A stretch of 25,506 nucleotides of DNA from an uncultured Bariatricus sp. (lineage in GTDB: Bacteria; Bacillota; Clostridia; Lachnospirales; Lachnospiraceae), in NCBI GenBank assembly GCA_934307065.1, contig CAKRCD010000024.1, positions 1-25,506 of the forward strand. The letters are read 5' to 3'. The notes beneath the pieces are model-generated. The model was not told the DNA's origin, ran no database searches, and worked only from the letters and a program-made list of their open reading frames with translations. The translations under genes were made by a program, and so were the position numbers. Of this stretch, positions 14,274 to 22,509 are shown piece after piece. Every line of letters begins with the position of its first letter. Position 1 is the first letter of the stretch.

Positions 14274-16121
14274 ATGTCAAAAAGAAAGAAAAAAAGTGTT
14301 TCTCCTTTGCGTCTGAAGTTCACAAAGAAAATGCAGGAAAAGCTGGTAATGCTCTTTATAGCAATTTTACTGGCTTTTGTTGTACTTATAGGGAGAATTG
14401 TTCAGATAAATGCTTCAGAAGGGGAAAGCTACACAAAAACGGTGTTAGACCAGCAACAGTACACCAGCAGAACCATTCCGTTTAAACGGGGAGATATTGT
14501 TGATACAAATGGCACGAAGCTGGCGACCAGTGAACGTGTGTATAATGTGATTCTCGATGTGAAGGTGCTGCTAAGTGCCGATAAGGACAGTGGCACTTAT
14601 GTTTCAGCTACTAAAGAAGCTCTCAGTACATATTTTGAAATTGCGGCAGATACTATTGATACGGTAATCAGTGAGAAGTCAGACAGCCGGTATGTGATTT
14701 TGAAAAAGAGTGTCAGCTATGATGATGCACAAGCATATAAAAAAGGTGTGGAAGAAAACACCTATGTACAGGGAGTCTGGTTAGAAGAGGATTATATCCG
14801 GAAATATCCATATAATACACTGGCTTGCGATGTGATTGGATTTAGTGTAGATGGTAATGAAGGTGCAATCGGTCTGGAGGCATATTACAACGATGTGTTA
14901 AATGGAACCGATGGACGAAGCTACGGCTATCAGACCGGAACAGCCGACATGGAAAAGACGGTAAAACTTCCTGTAAATGGAAATACGGTAAAATTATCTC
15001 TGGATACCAATTTACAGTCCATCGTAGAGAAGCATATCAGAGCTTTTAACGATTCTTATACGAATAATTATTCGGAAGGAGCCGGTGCGAAAAACATTGC
15101 AGTACTTATTATGAATCCGAACACAGGTGAAGTGCTGTCGATGGCATCTTATCCGGATTTCGATTTGAACAATCCAAGGGATTTGAGCAAGTATTATTCA
15201 GAAGAAGAAATTTCTGCCATGGAAAGTGATGAGAAGCTGGAGAAGCTGAATGCACTCTGGAGAAACTTCTGCGTCAGTGATACCTTTGAACCGGGTTCAA
15301 CTATTAAACCATTTACCGTAGCAACCGGATTGGAAATCGCAAAGCTGACCGGAAATGAGACTTATTATTGTGGTGGTTCCCTTCAGGTCGGAGATTACAA
15401 TATCAAATGTATTTCCTATGACAAGGGTGGACATGGCTATCAGACATTGACGCAGGTTATGGAAAATTCCTGTAATGTGGCATTGATGGAAATTGCACAG
15501 CAGATTGGACCGGGAGAATTTTGCAAGTATCAGCAGCTATTTGGCTTTGGAGAATACACAGGAATTGATTTGCCGGGGGATGCACTTGGAATTTTGTATA
15601 AACCGGAAAATATGGGAACAGTAGACCTGGCAACGAACTCTTTTGGACAGAACTTTAACGTGACAATGATTCAGCTTGCAGCAGGCTTCTGCTCTCTGGT
15701 AAATGGCGGTGATTATTACGAACCGCATGTTGTAAAAGAAATACTGGACGAAAGTGGGAATGTAGTGGAAAATATCCAGCCAGTACTGAAGAAGCGCACC
15801 ATTTCCAAGGAAACTTCAGATTTATTGAAGTCTTATATGTACAGTGTTGTGCAAAATGGCAGTGGTAAGCGTGCCCAGGTAGAAGGATATGACGTGGGGG
15901 GTAAGACCGGTACGGCAGAAAAACTTCCACGTACAGAAAATAAGAATCTGCTTTCCTTCATCGGCTATGCACCGCAGGAAAATCCGGAAGTAGTAGTGTA
16001 TGTCATTGTGGATGAACCAAATGTGGAAAATCAGGGAAGGAGCAGTGCACTGGTAACCCAACTTGCATCAGATATTATGACAGAGGCATTCCCGTATCTG
16101 GGAATTACAAAAGCACAATAA
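14274..16121 (+). CDS. ftsI: Class B penicillin-binding protein, FtsI/PbpB-like
   Basis: A 615-residue D,D-transpeptidase that crosslinks septal peptidoglycan. After a basic tail there is one membrane helix (about 24-43), a dimerisation domain starting with RGDIVDTNGTKLATS (72-86), and a transpeptidase domain. The active site carries S342-T-I-K, S399-C-N and K544-T-G-T. No PASTA domain follows, unlike B. subtilis PbpB. The ATG at 14274 has AAGGTG upstream. It is first of two adjacent PBPs. Order in the cluster suggests this is the division enzyme partnered with FtsW, but which copy serves division and which sporulation is an inference. Confidence 0.92.
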   Translation: MSKRKKKSVSPLRLKFTKKMQEKLVMLFIAILLAFVVLIGRIVQINASEGESYTKTVLDQQQYTSRTIPFKRGDIVDTNGTKLATSERVYNVILDVKVLLSADKDSGTYVSATKEALSTYFEIAADTIDTVISEKSDSRYVILKKSVSYDDAQAYKKGVEENTYVQGVWLEEDYIRKYPYNTLACDVIGFSVDGNEGAIGLEAYYNDVLNGTDGRSYGYQTGTADMEKTVKLPVNGNTVKLSLDTNLQSIVEKHIRAFNDSYTNNYSEGAGAKNIAVLIMNPNTGEVLSMASYPDFDLNNPRDLSKYYSEEEISAMESDEKLEKLNALWRNFCVSDTFEPGSTIKPFTVATGLEIAKLTGNETYYCGGSLQVGDYNIKCISYDKGGHGYQTLTQVMENSCNVALMEIAQQIGPGEFCKYQQLFGFGEYTGIDLPGDALGILYKPENMGTVDLATNSFGQNFNVTMIQLAAGFCSLVNGGDYYEPHVVKEILDESGNVVENIQPVLKKRTISKETSDLLKSYMYSVVQNGSGKRAQVEGYDVGGKTGTAEKLPRTENKNLLSFIGYAPQENPEVVVYVIVDEPNVENQGRSSALVTQLASDIMTEAFPYLGITKAQ

Positions 16122-16163
16122 GAATCATCATAGAATGATAATAAGAATAAAGGATAGATTCAT

Positions 16164-16221
16164 AACCTCAGTGAAGGGATAATAAATTGTAATAATTCAT
16201 TATCTTTTCCTGAGGTTTTTT
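16164..16221 (+). promoter_or_regulatory. Terminator-like hairpin masking the SpoVD-like start
   Basis: A long stem pairs 16164-16171 with 16210-16217 (8 bp) and, after one bulged T, 16173-16183 with 16199-16209 (11 bp, two G-U), around a 15-nt loop. It ends in T6 (16216-16221), two bases before the TTG start at 16223. The only plausible ribosome binding site, TGAGG (16211-16215), is inside the 3' arm. It could act as an attenuator, a translational lock or both. Confidence 0.75.
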
Positions 16222-16222
16222 A

Positions 16223-17983
16223 TTGGACGACAAACAGCGGATTCCATGGAACAAGACATATAATAAACGAAAATTATTGGTGGTATTTGTGTGTGCAGTA
16301 CTCTGCCTTGCAGGGCTGATGGGAAGACTGGTATATCTGATGATATCTGAGGCAGATTATTATCGGAAACTGGCAGAAGAACTTCATGAAAGAGAAAGAG
16401 GTATTAAGGCTGCAAGAGGAGAAATCCGGGATAGAAACGGAGTGACGCTTGCAACAAATAAGACCGTATGTACTATTTCGGTAATTCACAGTCAAGTAAA
16501 GGATGCGGAGCAGGTTATCAACGTACTGTCTCAGGCATTGGAGATGGATGAGGCGGAGGTACGGAAAAAAGTAGAAAAGGTGTCTTCCAGAGAACGGATT
16601 AAATCCAATGTGGAAAAAAATGTGGGAGATACCATTCGGGAGTATGGACTTGATGGGGTAAAGGTGGATGAAGATTTTAAACGATATTATCCTTATGATG
16701 ATTTAGCTTCCAAGGTACTTGGATTTACCGGAAGCGACAATCAGGGGATTATCGGACTGGAGGTAAAATACGAAGAATGGCTGAGAGGAACTGATGGAGT
16801 CATTCTTACCACTACGGATGCAAGGGGAATTGAGCTTGAAAATATGGCAGAAGGAAGAATTGAGCCAGTGGCAGGCAATACCTTGCAAATCAGTTTGGAT
16901 TATAATATTCAGAAATATGCACAACAGGCGGCTGAAAAGGTAATGGAGGAAAAACAGGCGGATGCTGTAGAAGTAATGATTCTGAATCCCCAGAATGGGG
17001 AAATCTATGCCTGTGTGGACGTGCCGGAATTTAACCTGAATACTCCTTTTGTACTGAATGATGAGACTGAGCCGGTAAATGAGAAAGAGAGGCAGAACCT
17101 GCTCAATCAGATGTGGCGTAACAAGTGTATCAGTGATACCTATGAGCCGGGTTCTATTTTTAAGGTATTTACCGCGTCTGCTGCACTGGAAGCGGGAGTA
17201 GTTTCTTTGAAAGACCAGTTCTACTGTCCGGGTTATAAAATCGTAGAGGATCGGAGAATCCGGTGTGCCAAAGCAGGAGGGCATGGTTCGGAAACCTTTA
17301 CGCAGAGCGTGCAGAATTCCTGCAATCCGGCATTTATTGAAATCGGATCCCGGCTTGGGGTTTCGAATTTTTATAAATATTTTAAACAGTTCGGGTTAAT
17401 GGATAAGACAGGAATAGACCTGCCAGGAGAAGCTTCTGCGGTAATTCACAAAGAAGAAAATGTAGGGGCAGTCGAACTTGCAACTATGTCCTTCGGTCAG
17501 TCTTTTCAGGTAACCCCACTGCAGATGGCAACTACGGTCTGCTCCGTAGTGAATGGAGGAAAACGGATTACACCTCATTTTGGTATGCAGGTTTATAACG
17601 AGCAAGCGGAATTGATAGAGGAATTTTCTTATAAGAAGGAAAAAGAAATTGTCAGTGCAGAAACTTCCCGGACTATGCGTACAATTCTGGAGAGTGTGGT
17701 AAGTGAAGGGGGAGGGAAAAACGCTTACATGGAAGGCTATCATATTGGAGGAAAAACGGCAACCAGCCAGACGCTTCCGAGAAGCGCCAATCAATATATT
17801 TCTGCCTTTATCGGATTTACTCCGGCAGAAAATCCGGAAGTAGCTGCCATGGTAATTATTTACAATCCAAAGGGGATTTACTACGGTGGAACCATAGCGG
17901 CCCCGGTAGTAAAAGATATTTTTGAAAATATTCTCCCTTATTTAGAAATTGAAAAAGAAGAATCGGTTGAAAATCAAAGTTGA
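16223..17983 (+). CDS. spoVD: Class B penicillin-binding protein, SpoVD-like
   Basis: A 586-residue transpeptidase paralogous to the preceding PBP. It has a membrane helix at about 18-40, a dimerisation domain starting at ARGEIRDRNGVTLATN (64-79), active serine S311-I-F-K and S366-C-N. The third motif is K511-T-A-T, where nearly all class B PBPs have K-T-G-T. This glycine to alanine change is visible in the DNA (AAA ACG GCA ACC). No PASTA domain is present. The start is TTG at 16223: the frame upstream is closed by TGA at 16211, and the next methionine would remove the membrane anchor. The ribosome binding site is inside a terminator-like hairpin. The role in spore cortex synthesis is inferred from paralogy and position. 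Confidence 0.85.
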   Translation: MDDKQRIPWNKTYNKRKLLVVFVCAVLCLAGLMGRLVYLMISEADYYRKLAEELHERERGIKAARGEIRDRNGVTLATNKTVCTISVIHSQVKDAEQVINVLSQALEMDEAEVRKKVEKVSSRERIKSNVEKNVGDTIREYGLDGVKVDEDFKRYYPYDDLASKVLGFTGSDNQGIIGLEVKYEEWLRGTDGVILTTTDARGIELENMAEGRIEPVAGNTLQISLDYNIQKYAQQAAEKVMEEKQADAVEVMILNPQNGEIYACVDVPEFNLNTPFVLNDETEPVNEKERQNLLNQMWRNKCISDTYEPGSIFKVFTASAALEAGVVSLKDQFYCPGYKIVEDRRIRCAKAGGHGSETFTQSVQNSCNPAFIEIGSRLGVSNFYKYFKQFGLMDKTGIDLPGEASAVIHKEENVGAVELATMSFGQSFQVTPLQMATTVCSVVNGGKRITPHFGMQVYNEQAELIEEFSYKKEKEIVSAETSRTMRTILESVVSEGGGKNAYMEGYHIGGKTATSQTLPRSANQYISAFIGFTPAENPEVAAMVIIYNPKGIYYGGTIAAPVVKDIFENILPYLEIEKEESVENQS

Positions 17984-17995
17984 ATACATTATACT
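17967..17995 (+). promoter_or_regulatory. Internal promoter before mraY
   Basis: TTGAAA (17967-17972), 17-bp spacer, TATACT (17990-17995). It overlaps the 3' end of the SpoVD-like gene and would let mraY and murD be transcribed independently of the hairpin-gated PBP. Confidence 0.6.
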
Positions 17996-18031
17996 AATCC
18001 CTAGAACGAAAGAAAATAAGAGGTGCAGAAT

Positions 18032-18988
18032 ATGGATTATAAAATGGTAATACCCGTGCTGATCGCATTCGGGTTAAGTGTACTGATGGGTCCGTTTGTG
18101 ATTCCGTTTTTAAGAAGGCTGAAGATGGGACAGACCGAGCGTGTAGAGGGGGTGCAGTCACATCTGAAGAAGACCGGAACACCTACCATGGGCGGTGTGA
18201 TGATTCTTGCGGCAATTACGATTACTTCCCTGATTTATGTGCGGGAATACCCGAAGATTATCCCGATTCTTTTTGTGACACTGGGATTTGGAATGGTTGG
18301 ATTTCTGGATGATTATCTGAAGGTTGTGCTGAAGCGTTCCGATGGACTTTTCCCTATGCAGAAGATGGCATTGCAGATTGTGATTACCGGAATTTTTGCG
18401 TTCTACATTGTGAAAGTTGCGAAGATTCCACTAACTATGTTGGTTCCGTTTTCAGGTGGAAAATACTGGGATATCGGATGGTTTGCAATTCCGGTTTTAT
18501 TCTTTGCCGTGATCGGTACGGTAAACGGAGTGAACTTTACGGATGGACTTGACGGACTGGCTTCCAGTGTAACGGTACTGGTAGCAACATTCTTTACGGT
18601 AGTGGCGATTGGAACAAAGAGCGGAATTGAACCGATTACCTGTGCGGTAGTAGGTGCGCTTCTTGGATTTTTATTGTTTAACGTATATCCGGCAAGTGTA
18701 TTTATGGGAGACACCGGTTCTCTTGCATTAGGCGGTTTTGTAGCTTCAACAGCTTATATGCTTCAGATGCCGTTGTTTATTATTCTTGTTGGAGCAATTT
18801 ATCTGATGGAAGTACTCTCTGTTATGATTCAGGTAAGTTACTTTAAAGCTACAGGCGGAAAGAGAATCTTCAAGATGGCTCCGATTCATCATCATTTTGA
18901 ACTGTGTGGATGGAGTGAAACAAGAGTAGTTGCTGTATTTTCAATTATCACGGCGATTCTTTGCCTGATTGGAATTATGGCAATGTAG
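18032..18988 (+). CDS. mraY: Phospho-MurNAc-pentapeptide transferase MraY
   Basis: A 318-residue enzyme with about ten membrane helices. It transfers phospho-MurNAc-pentapeptide from UDP to undecaprenyl phosphate, giving lipid I. Signature residues include HLKKTGTPTMGG (44-55), the aspartate pair D93-D94 in FLDDYLK, NFTDGLDGLA (168-177), GDTGS (226-230) and the HHHFEL histidine loop near the C-terminus. The ATG at 18032 has AAGAGG (18017-18022) at 9 nt, while the GTG at 18023 abuts it and is not used. It is separated from the PBP by 48 bp with an internal promoter, and its stop TAG overlaps the murD ribosome binding site. Confidence 0.97.
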   Translation: MDYKMVIPVLIAFGLSVLMGPFVIPFLRRLKMGQTERVEGVQSHLKKTGTPTMGGVMILAAITITSLIYVREYPKIIPILFVTLGFGMVGFLDDYLKVVLKRSDGLFPMQKMALQIVITGIFAFYIVKVAKIPLTMLVPFSGGKYWDIGWFAIPVLFFAVIGTVNGVNFTDGLDGLASSVTVLVATFFTVVAIGTKSGIEPITCAVVGALLGFLLFNVYPASVFMGDTGSLALGGFVASTAYMLQMPLFIILVGAIYLMEVLSVMIQVSYFKATGGKRIFKMAPIHHHFELCGWSETRVVAVFSIITAILCLIGIMAM

Positions 18989-19000
18989 GAGGCGAGATAC

Positions 19001-20359
19001 GTGGAGTTAAAAGGGAAAAAAGTACTGGTATTTGGTGCAGGAATCAGTGGGATTGGTTCCTGTGGACTGCTTGAGAGAGAAGGGGCAGAGGTCATTCTTT
19101 ATGATGGCAAGGCAGACTTAGATATCGAAAAAGTAAAAGGACAGCTTAGTAGTGATGCCGTTCAGATTATAGCAGGCACATTTCCGGAGGAATTGCTTGA
19201 GAAACTGGATTTGGTTGTAATCAGTCCGGGAGTTCCGACAGACCTTCCGGTTGTACTTCAGATGAAAGAAAAGAACATTCCGGTGTGGGGAGAGATTGAG
19301 CTGGCATATGTGTGCGGCAAGGGAGATATCCTTGGTATTACAGGAACCAATGGAAAGACTACAACTACTTCACTTCTGGGTGAGATTATGAAGAATGCTT
19401 ATGAAAGTGTGTTTGTTGTGGGAAATATTGGAAATCCGTACACCACTGTAGCGGCTGATACAAAAGAAGATTCGGTTATTGTAGCTGAGCTTTCCAGTTT
19501 TCAGTTAGAGAGCATTCACACATTCCGGCCGAAGGTAAGTGCTGTGTTAAATATCACACCGGATCATTTGAACCGTCATCATACCATGGAAGCTTATATT
19601 CAGGCAAAAATGGATATTGCAAAGAATCAGACTGCAGAAGATGTCTGTGTGCTGAATTATGAGGATAAGGTTACCAGAAATATGGCAGAAAAAATCTCTG
19701 CCAGTGTCATATATTTCAGCAGTGCACATAAACTGGAAAAAGGAATCTTTTTAGATGGAGATTCTATCATCTATAAACCGGTGCAGGACGAAGAAGGGAT
19801 TTTTGTGTGCAAGACCTCGGATTTACAGATTCTGGGTGTGCACAATTATGAAAATGTGATGGCAGCAGTTGCCATGGCAGCCGCTTATGGTGTAGATATG
19901 GATATTATTCGTCATACGGTTACTTCTTTTAAAGGGGTAGAACACAGAATCGAATTTGTGGCAGAGAAAGATGGAGTTATTTATTATAACGATTCGAAAG
20001 GAACCAATCCGGATGCGGCAATCAAGGGAATTCAGGCTATGGTAAGACCGACGATTCTGATTGGCGGTGGCTATGATAAGCAGTCAGATTTCCATGATTG
20101 GATTCGCAGTTTTGACGGAAAAGTACGTTATCTTGTACTGATTGGTGCCACCAGAGAACAGATTCAGAAGGAAGCTGCGGAGTGTGGATTTACCAACTGT
20201 ATCTTGAGAGATACTTTTGAAGAAGCACTGGATACCTGTGTGGAATTGGCAAGACCGGGAGATGCAGTTCTGCTTTCGCCTGCATGTGCAAGTTGGGGCA
20301 TGTTCCCGAACTATGAAGTGCGAGGAAATGAATTTAAAAAATATGTACAACAGCTTTAA
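19001..20359 (+). CDS. murD: UDP-MurNAc-L-alanine:D-glutamate ligase
   Basis: A 452-residue cytosolic ATP-dependent ligase that adds D-glutamate to UDP-MurNAc-L-Ala. The Rossmann-like N-terminus (VLVFGAGISGIGS, 8-20), the Mur ligase P-loop GITGTNGKTTTT (112-123), the NITPDHLNRH motif, HRIEFV and YYNDSKGTNPDA are all present. Length is normal for MurD. The start is GTG at 19001 with AGGAGG (18988-18993) overlapping the mraY stop, so the two are translationally coupled. It is the only Mur ligase in the window. MurC, MurE and MurF must be encoded elsewhere. Confidence 0.97.
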   Translation: MELKGKKVLVFGAGISGIGSCGLLEREGAEVILYDGKADLDIEKVKGQLSSDAVQIIAGTFPEELLEKLDLVVISPGVPTDLPVVLQMKEKNIPVWGEIELAYVCGKGDILGITGTNGKTTTTSLLGEIMKNAYESVFVVGNIGNPYTTVAADTKEDSVIVAELSSFQLESIHTFRPKVSAVLNITPDHLNRHHTMEAYIQAKMDIAKNQTAEDVCVLNYEDKVTRNMAEKISASVIYFSSAHKLEKGIFLDGDSIIYKPVQDEEGIFVCKTSDLQILGVHNYENVMAAVAMAAAYGVDMDIIRHTVTSFKGVEHRIEFVAEKDGVIYYNDSKGTNPDAAIKGIQAMVRPTILIGGGYDKQSDFHDWIRSFDGKVRYLVLIGATREQIQKEAAECGFTNCILRDTFEEALDTCVELARPGDAVLLSPACASWGMFPNYEVRGNEFKKYVQQL

Positions 20360-20366
20360 ATAATCT

Positions 20367-20399
20367 ATGATCAAAAAGGGAATATATGATTAAAAAGGG
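20367..20399 (+). repeat. 14-bp direct repeat before ftsW
   Basis: ATGATCAAAAAGGG (20367-20380) is repeated as ATGATTAAAAAGGG (20386-20399), one mismatch, 19 bp apart. The second copy supplies the AAGGG ribosome binding site of ftsW. Both copies also start tiny reading frames (8 and 17 codons), the second overlapping the ftsW start. Confidence 0.55.
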
Positions 20400-20410
20400 T
20401 GTGAGTATAG

Positions 20411-21523
20411 TTGGCAGAAGAAAAAAGGAACGAACATAAGGATTATGTGCTGGTTGTGACAGTTTTTCTTCTGGTAATTGTGGGTCTGGTTATTTTGTAC
20501 AGTGCCAGTGCCTACAATGGAAGAGTGAAGTTTCTTGATTCTTTTTACTACTTGAAAAAGCAGGTTTTTGCTACGATACTCGGAATTTTTTGTATGTATA
20601 TTGTAGCCGGAATTGATTATCATGTCTGGCAGAAAGTAGCGGTTCACGGCTATCTGGCTGCAATCGGATTATCTGTTGCGGTTATGCTGTGGGGAAAGGA
20701 ATATAATGGGTCCAAAAGATGGTTGTCTTTGGGCCCATTTTCTTTTCAACCATCGGAATTTTCCAAGGTGGCACTGATTGTTTTTATTGCATGGGTGGTA
20801 ACGCGTAACCGGAAAAAGATTGGGAAAATGAGAACCCTGATTAAGATTATGATTTATATTTTACCCATTGTAGGACTTGTGGGGGCTAGTAACTTAAGTA
20901 CATCAATCATTATTCTGGGAATTGGTGCGCTGCTTATTTTTGTGGCAAGTCCAAAATATGCACAGTTCATTGGCCTAGGTGTAACAGCAGTGGGATTTAT
21001 GGGAATCTTTCTGGTACTGGAAAGTTATCGTCTGGAGCGTATTGCAATTTGGAGAAATCCGGAGCAGTATGAGAAGGGATATCAGACGCTGCAGGGACTC
21101 TATGCCATTGGAACAGGTGGACTGTTCGGAACAGGGCTTGGAAACAGTATACAGAAACTGGGTTTTGTACCGGAAGCGCAGAACGATATGATTTTTTCTA
21201 TTGTCTGTGAAGAACTGGGTGTAATCGGAGCATGTGGAATTATTCTGTTATTTTTTATTTTAATCTGGCGTTTTTTTCTGGTTTCCGTGCGGTGTAAAGA
21301 ACTATTCGGAAGCCTGATTGCAGCAGGAGCCATGGTACATATGATGATTCAGGTAATTTTAAATATTGCGGTGGTAACAAACACCATTCCCAATACAGGG
21401 ATTACACTCCCATTTATCAGTTACGGAGGAACATCGGTGGTTTTCCTGCTGGTGGAAATGGGACTTGTACTAAGCGTTTCAAATTGGTACAATAAATACG
21501 ATGACACATCGGGCACAAGGTAA
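20411..21523 (+). CDS. ftsW: Septal peptidoglycan glycosyltransferase FtsW
   Basis: A 370-residue SEDS membrane protein polymerising lipid II at the septum with a class B PBP. Motifs are NGSKRWLSLGPFSFQPSE (99-116), YQTLQGLYAIGTGGLFGTG (224-242) and NTGITLPFISYGGTS near the end. D259 in PEAQNDMI aligns with the essential aspartate of FtsW and RodA. The start is TTG at 20411: the frame upstream is closed by TGA at 20402 and no later start leaves the first helix intact. It is clearly paralogous to the SEDS gene at 3989. Location in the division cluster supports the FtsW name. murG, its usual downstream neighbour, is missing, and ftsQ follows. Confidence 0.92.
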   Translation: MAEEKRNEHKDYVLVVTVFLLVIVGLVILYSASAYNGRVKFLDSFYYLKKQVFATILGIFCMYIVAGIDYHVWQKVAVHGYLAAIGLSVAVMLWGKEYNGSKRWLSLGPFSFQPSEFSKVALIVFIAWVVTRNRKKIGKMRTLIKIMIYILPIVGLVGASNLSTSIIILGIGALLIFVASPKYAQFIGLGVTAVGFMGIFLVLESYRLERIAIWRNPEQYEKGYQTLQGLYAIGTGGLFGTGLGNSIQKLGFVPEAQNDMIFSIVCEELGVIGACGIILLFFILIWRFFLVSVRCKELFGSLIAAGAMVHMMIQVILNIAVVTNTIPNTGITLPFISYGGTSVVFLLVEMGLVLSVSNWYNKYDDTSGTR

Positions 21524-21580
21524 ATCCAAAGTGTAAAACAGGTGTGTACTGACAGGGGACAAAACAAGGGGGAACCGTAA

Positions 21581-22369
21581 ATGGTGGAGAAAGAAAAACC
21601 AAGCAAAAGAACGATACGACGGGGAATTGCAGTTTTAGTGATTCTTTTTGTGATGCTGGCCTGTATACTTATGATAACACTTCTTCTTGTATTTCAGATA
21701 CGTAAGATAAAAGTAACCGGAAACACTTATATTACTTCCGGGGAGATACAAGACTGGGTGGAACAAGATGATGCATTTGGCAATTCATTGTATCTGATGT
21801 ATAAAGTACATTTTACAGATTTTCCATTACTTCCTACGATGGAAGATGCGAAGATCAAAATGGTAAATCCGTGGACGATTCAGGTTGATGTTGCAGAGAA
21901 GAAAGCAGTTGGTTATATTGTTATGCCAGACGAAGAATGTGTGTATTTTGATGAGGATGGGATGGTACTTGCCAAGACTACAGAGTGGTGGGATAATATC
22001 CCGAGAGTAGATGGAATCAGCTTAAGTGATGTAACACTTTATGAAGAACTTCCGGTCAGCAAAGAGAATAAAAAGGCATTGAAAAGTTTACTGGAGATTA
22101 GTACTACACTTGCCAGACATGAACTGGTGCCGGCCAGTCTTTCCGTGGTAGATTCCGAAGTATATCTGTATTTTGGAAACAAATGTGTGATTTTGGGACA
22201 TGAAAATATTGAAAACCGGATTGAACAGATTACACCTATTTTAGAAAAACTCGGAGACCAGAAGGGTACGCTTCATCTGGAAGATTATAACGAAAAAAAC
22301 ACGACAATAAGGTTTGAAAAAGATTTTCTGCCGTCCGAAGCAGAAGGTGCTGCAGAAAATGCAGAATAA
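21581..22369 (+). CDS. ftsQ: Cell division protein FtsQ/DivIB
   Basis: A 262-residue bitopic membrane protein. A basic cytoplasmic tail (KEKPSKRTIRRG) leads to one membrane helix at about 15-37, then an extracellular POTRA domain (IRKIKVTGNTYITSGEIQDW, from about 41) and a beta domain to about 250. The tail (PSEAEGAAENAE) is low-complexity. DivIB binds FtsL and DivIC and helps gate FtsW-FtsI. The ATG at 21581 has AAGGGGGAA upstream. It lies 57 bp after ftsW and is followed by the ftsZ promoter region. ftsA, often between ftsQ and ftsZ, is absent. Confidence 0.88.
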   Translation: MVEKEKPSKRTIRRGIAVLVILFVMLACILMITLLLVFQIRKIKVTGNTYITSGEIQDWVEQDDAFGNSLYLMYKVHFTDFPLLPTMEDAKIKMVNPWTIQVDVAEKKAVGYIVMPDEECVYFDEDGMVLAKTTEWWDNIPRVDGISLSDVTLYEELPVSKENKKALKSLLEISTTLARHELVPASLSVVDSEVYLYFGNKCVILGHENIENRIEQITPILEKLGDQKGTLHLEDYNEKNTTIRFEKDFLPSEAEGAAENAE

Positions 22370-22414
22370 GCTGTTTGAAATGCCGAAAAAAATGAGAAAA
22401 TATATAAAATTCTA

Positions 22415-22443
22415 TTGAAATTTGAAGAGAAAAAATATATTAT
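22415..22443 (+). promoter_or_regulatory. ftsZ promoter
   Basis: TTGAAA (22415-22420), 17-bp spacer, TATTAT (22438-22443) in the 140-bp gap before ftsZ. The predicted start near 22450 falls in an AT-rich palindrome. Confidence 0.6.
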
Positions 22444-22447
22444 AAGG

Positions 22448-22469
22448 TTATATATAGCCTAATATATAA
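22448..22469. promoter_or_regulatory. AT-rich palindrome at the ftsZ transcription start
   Basis: TTATATAT (22448-22455) and ATATATAA (22462-22469) form perfect arms around AGCCTA. It lies just after the ftsZ -10, where a repressor or nucleoid protein could act. A further TATAAT (22465-22470) lacks a good -35. Confidence 0.45.
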
Positions 22470-22509
22470 TCAGTGGAGTATAAATGAAGCAACGAAGGAG
22501 GAGAAACTC

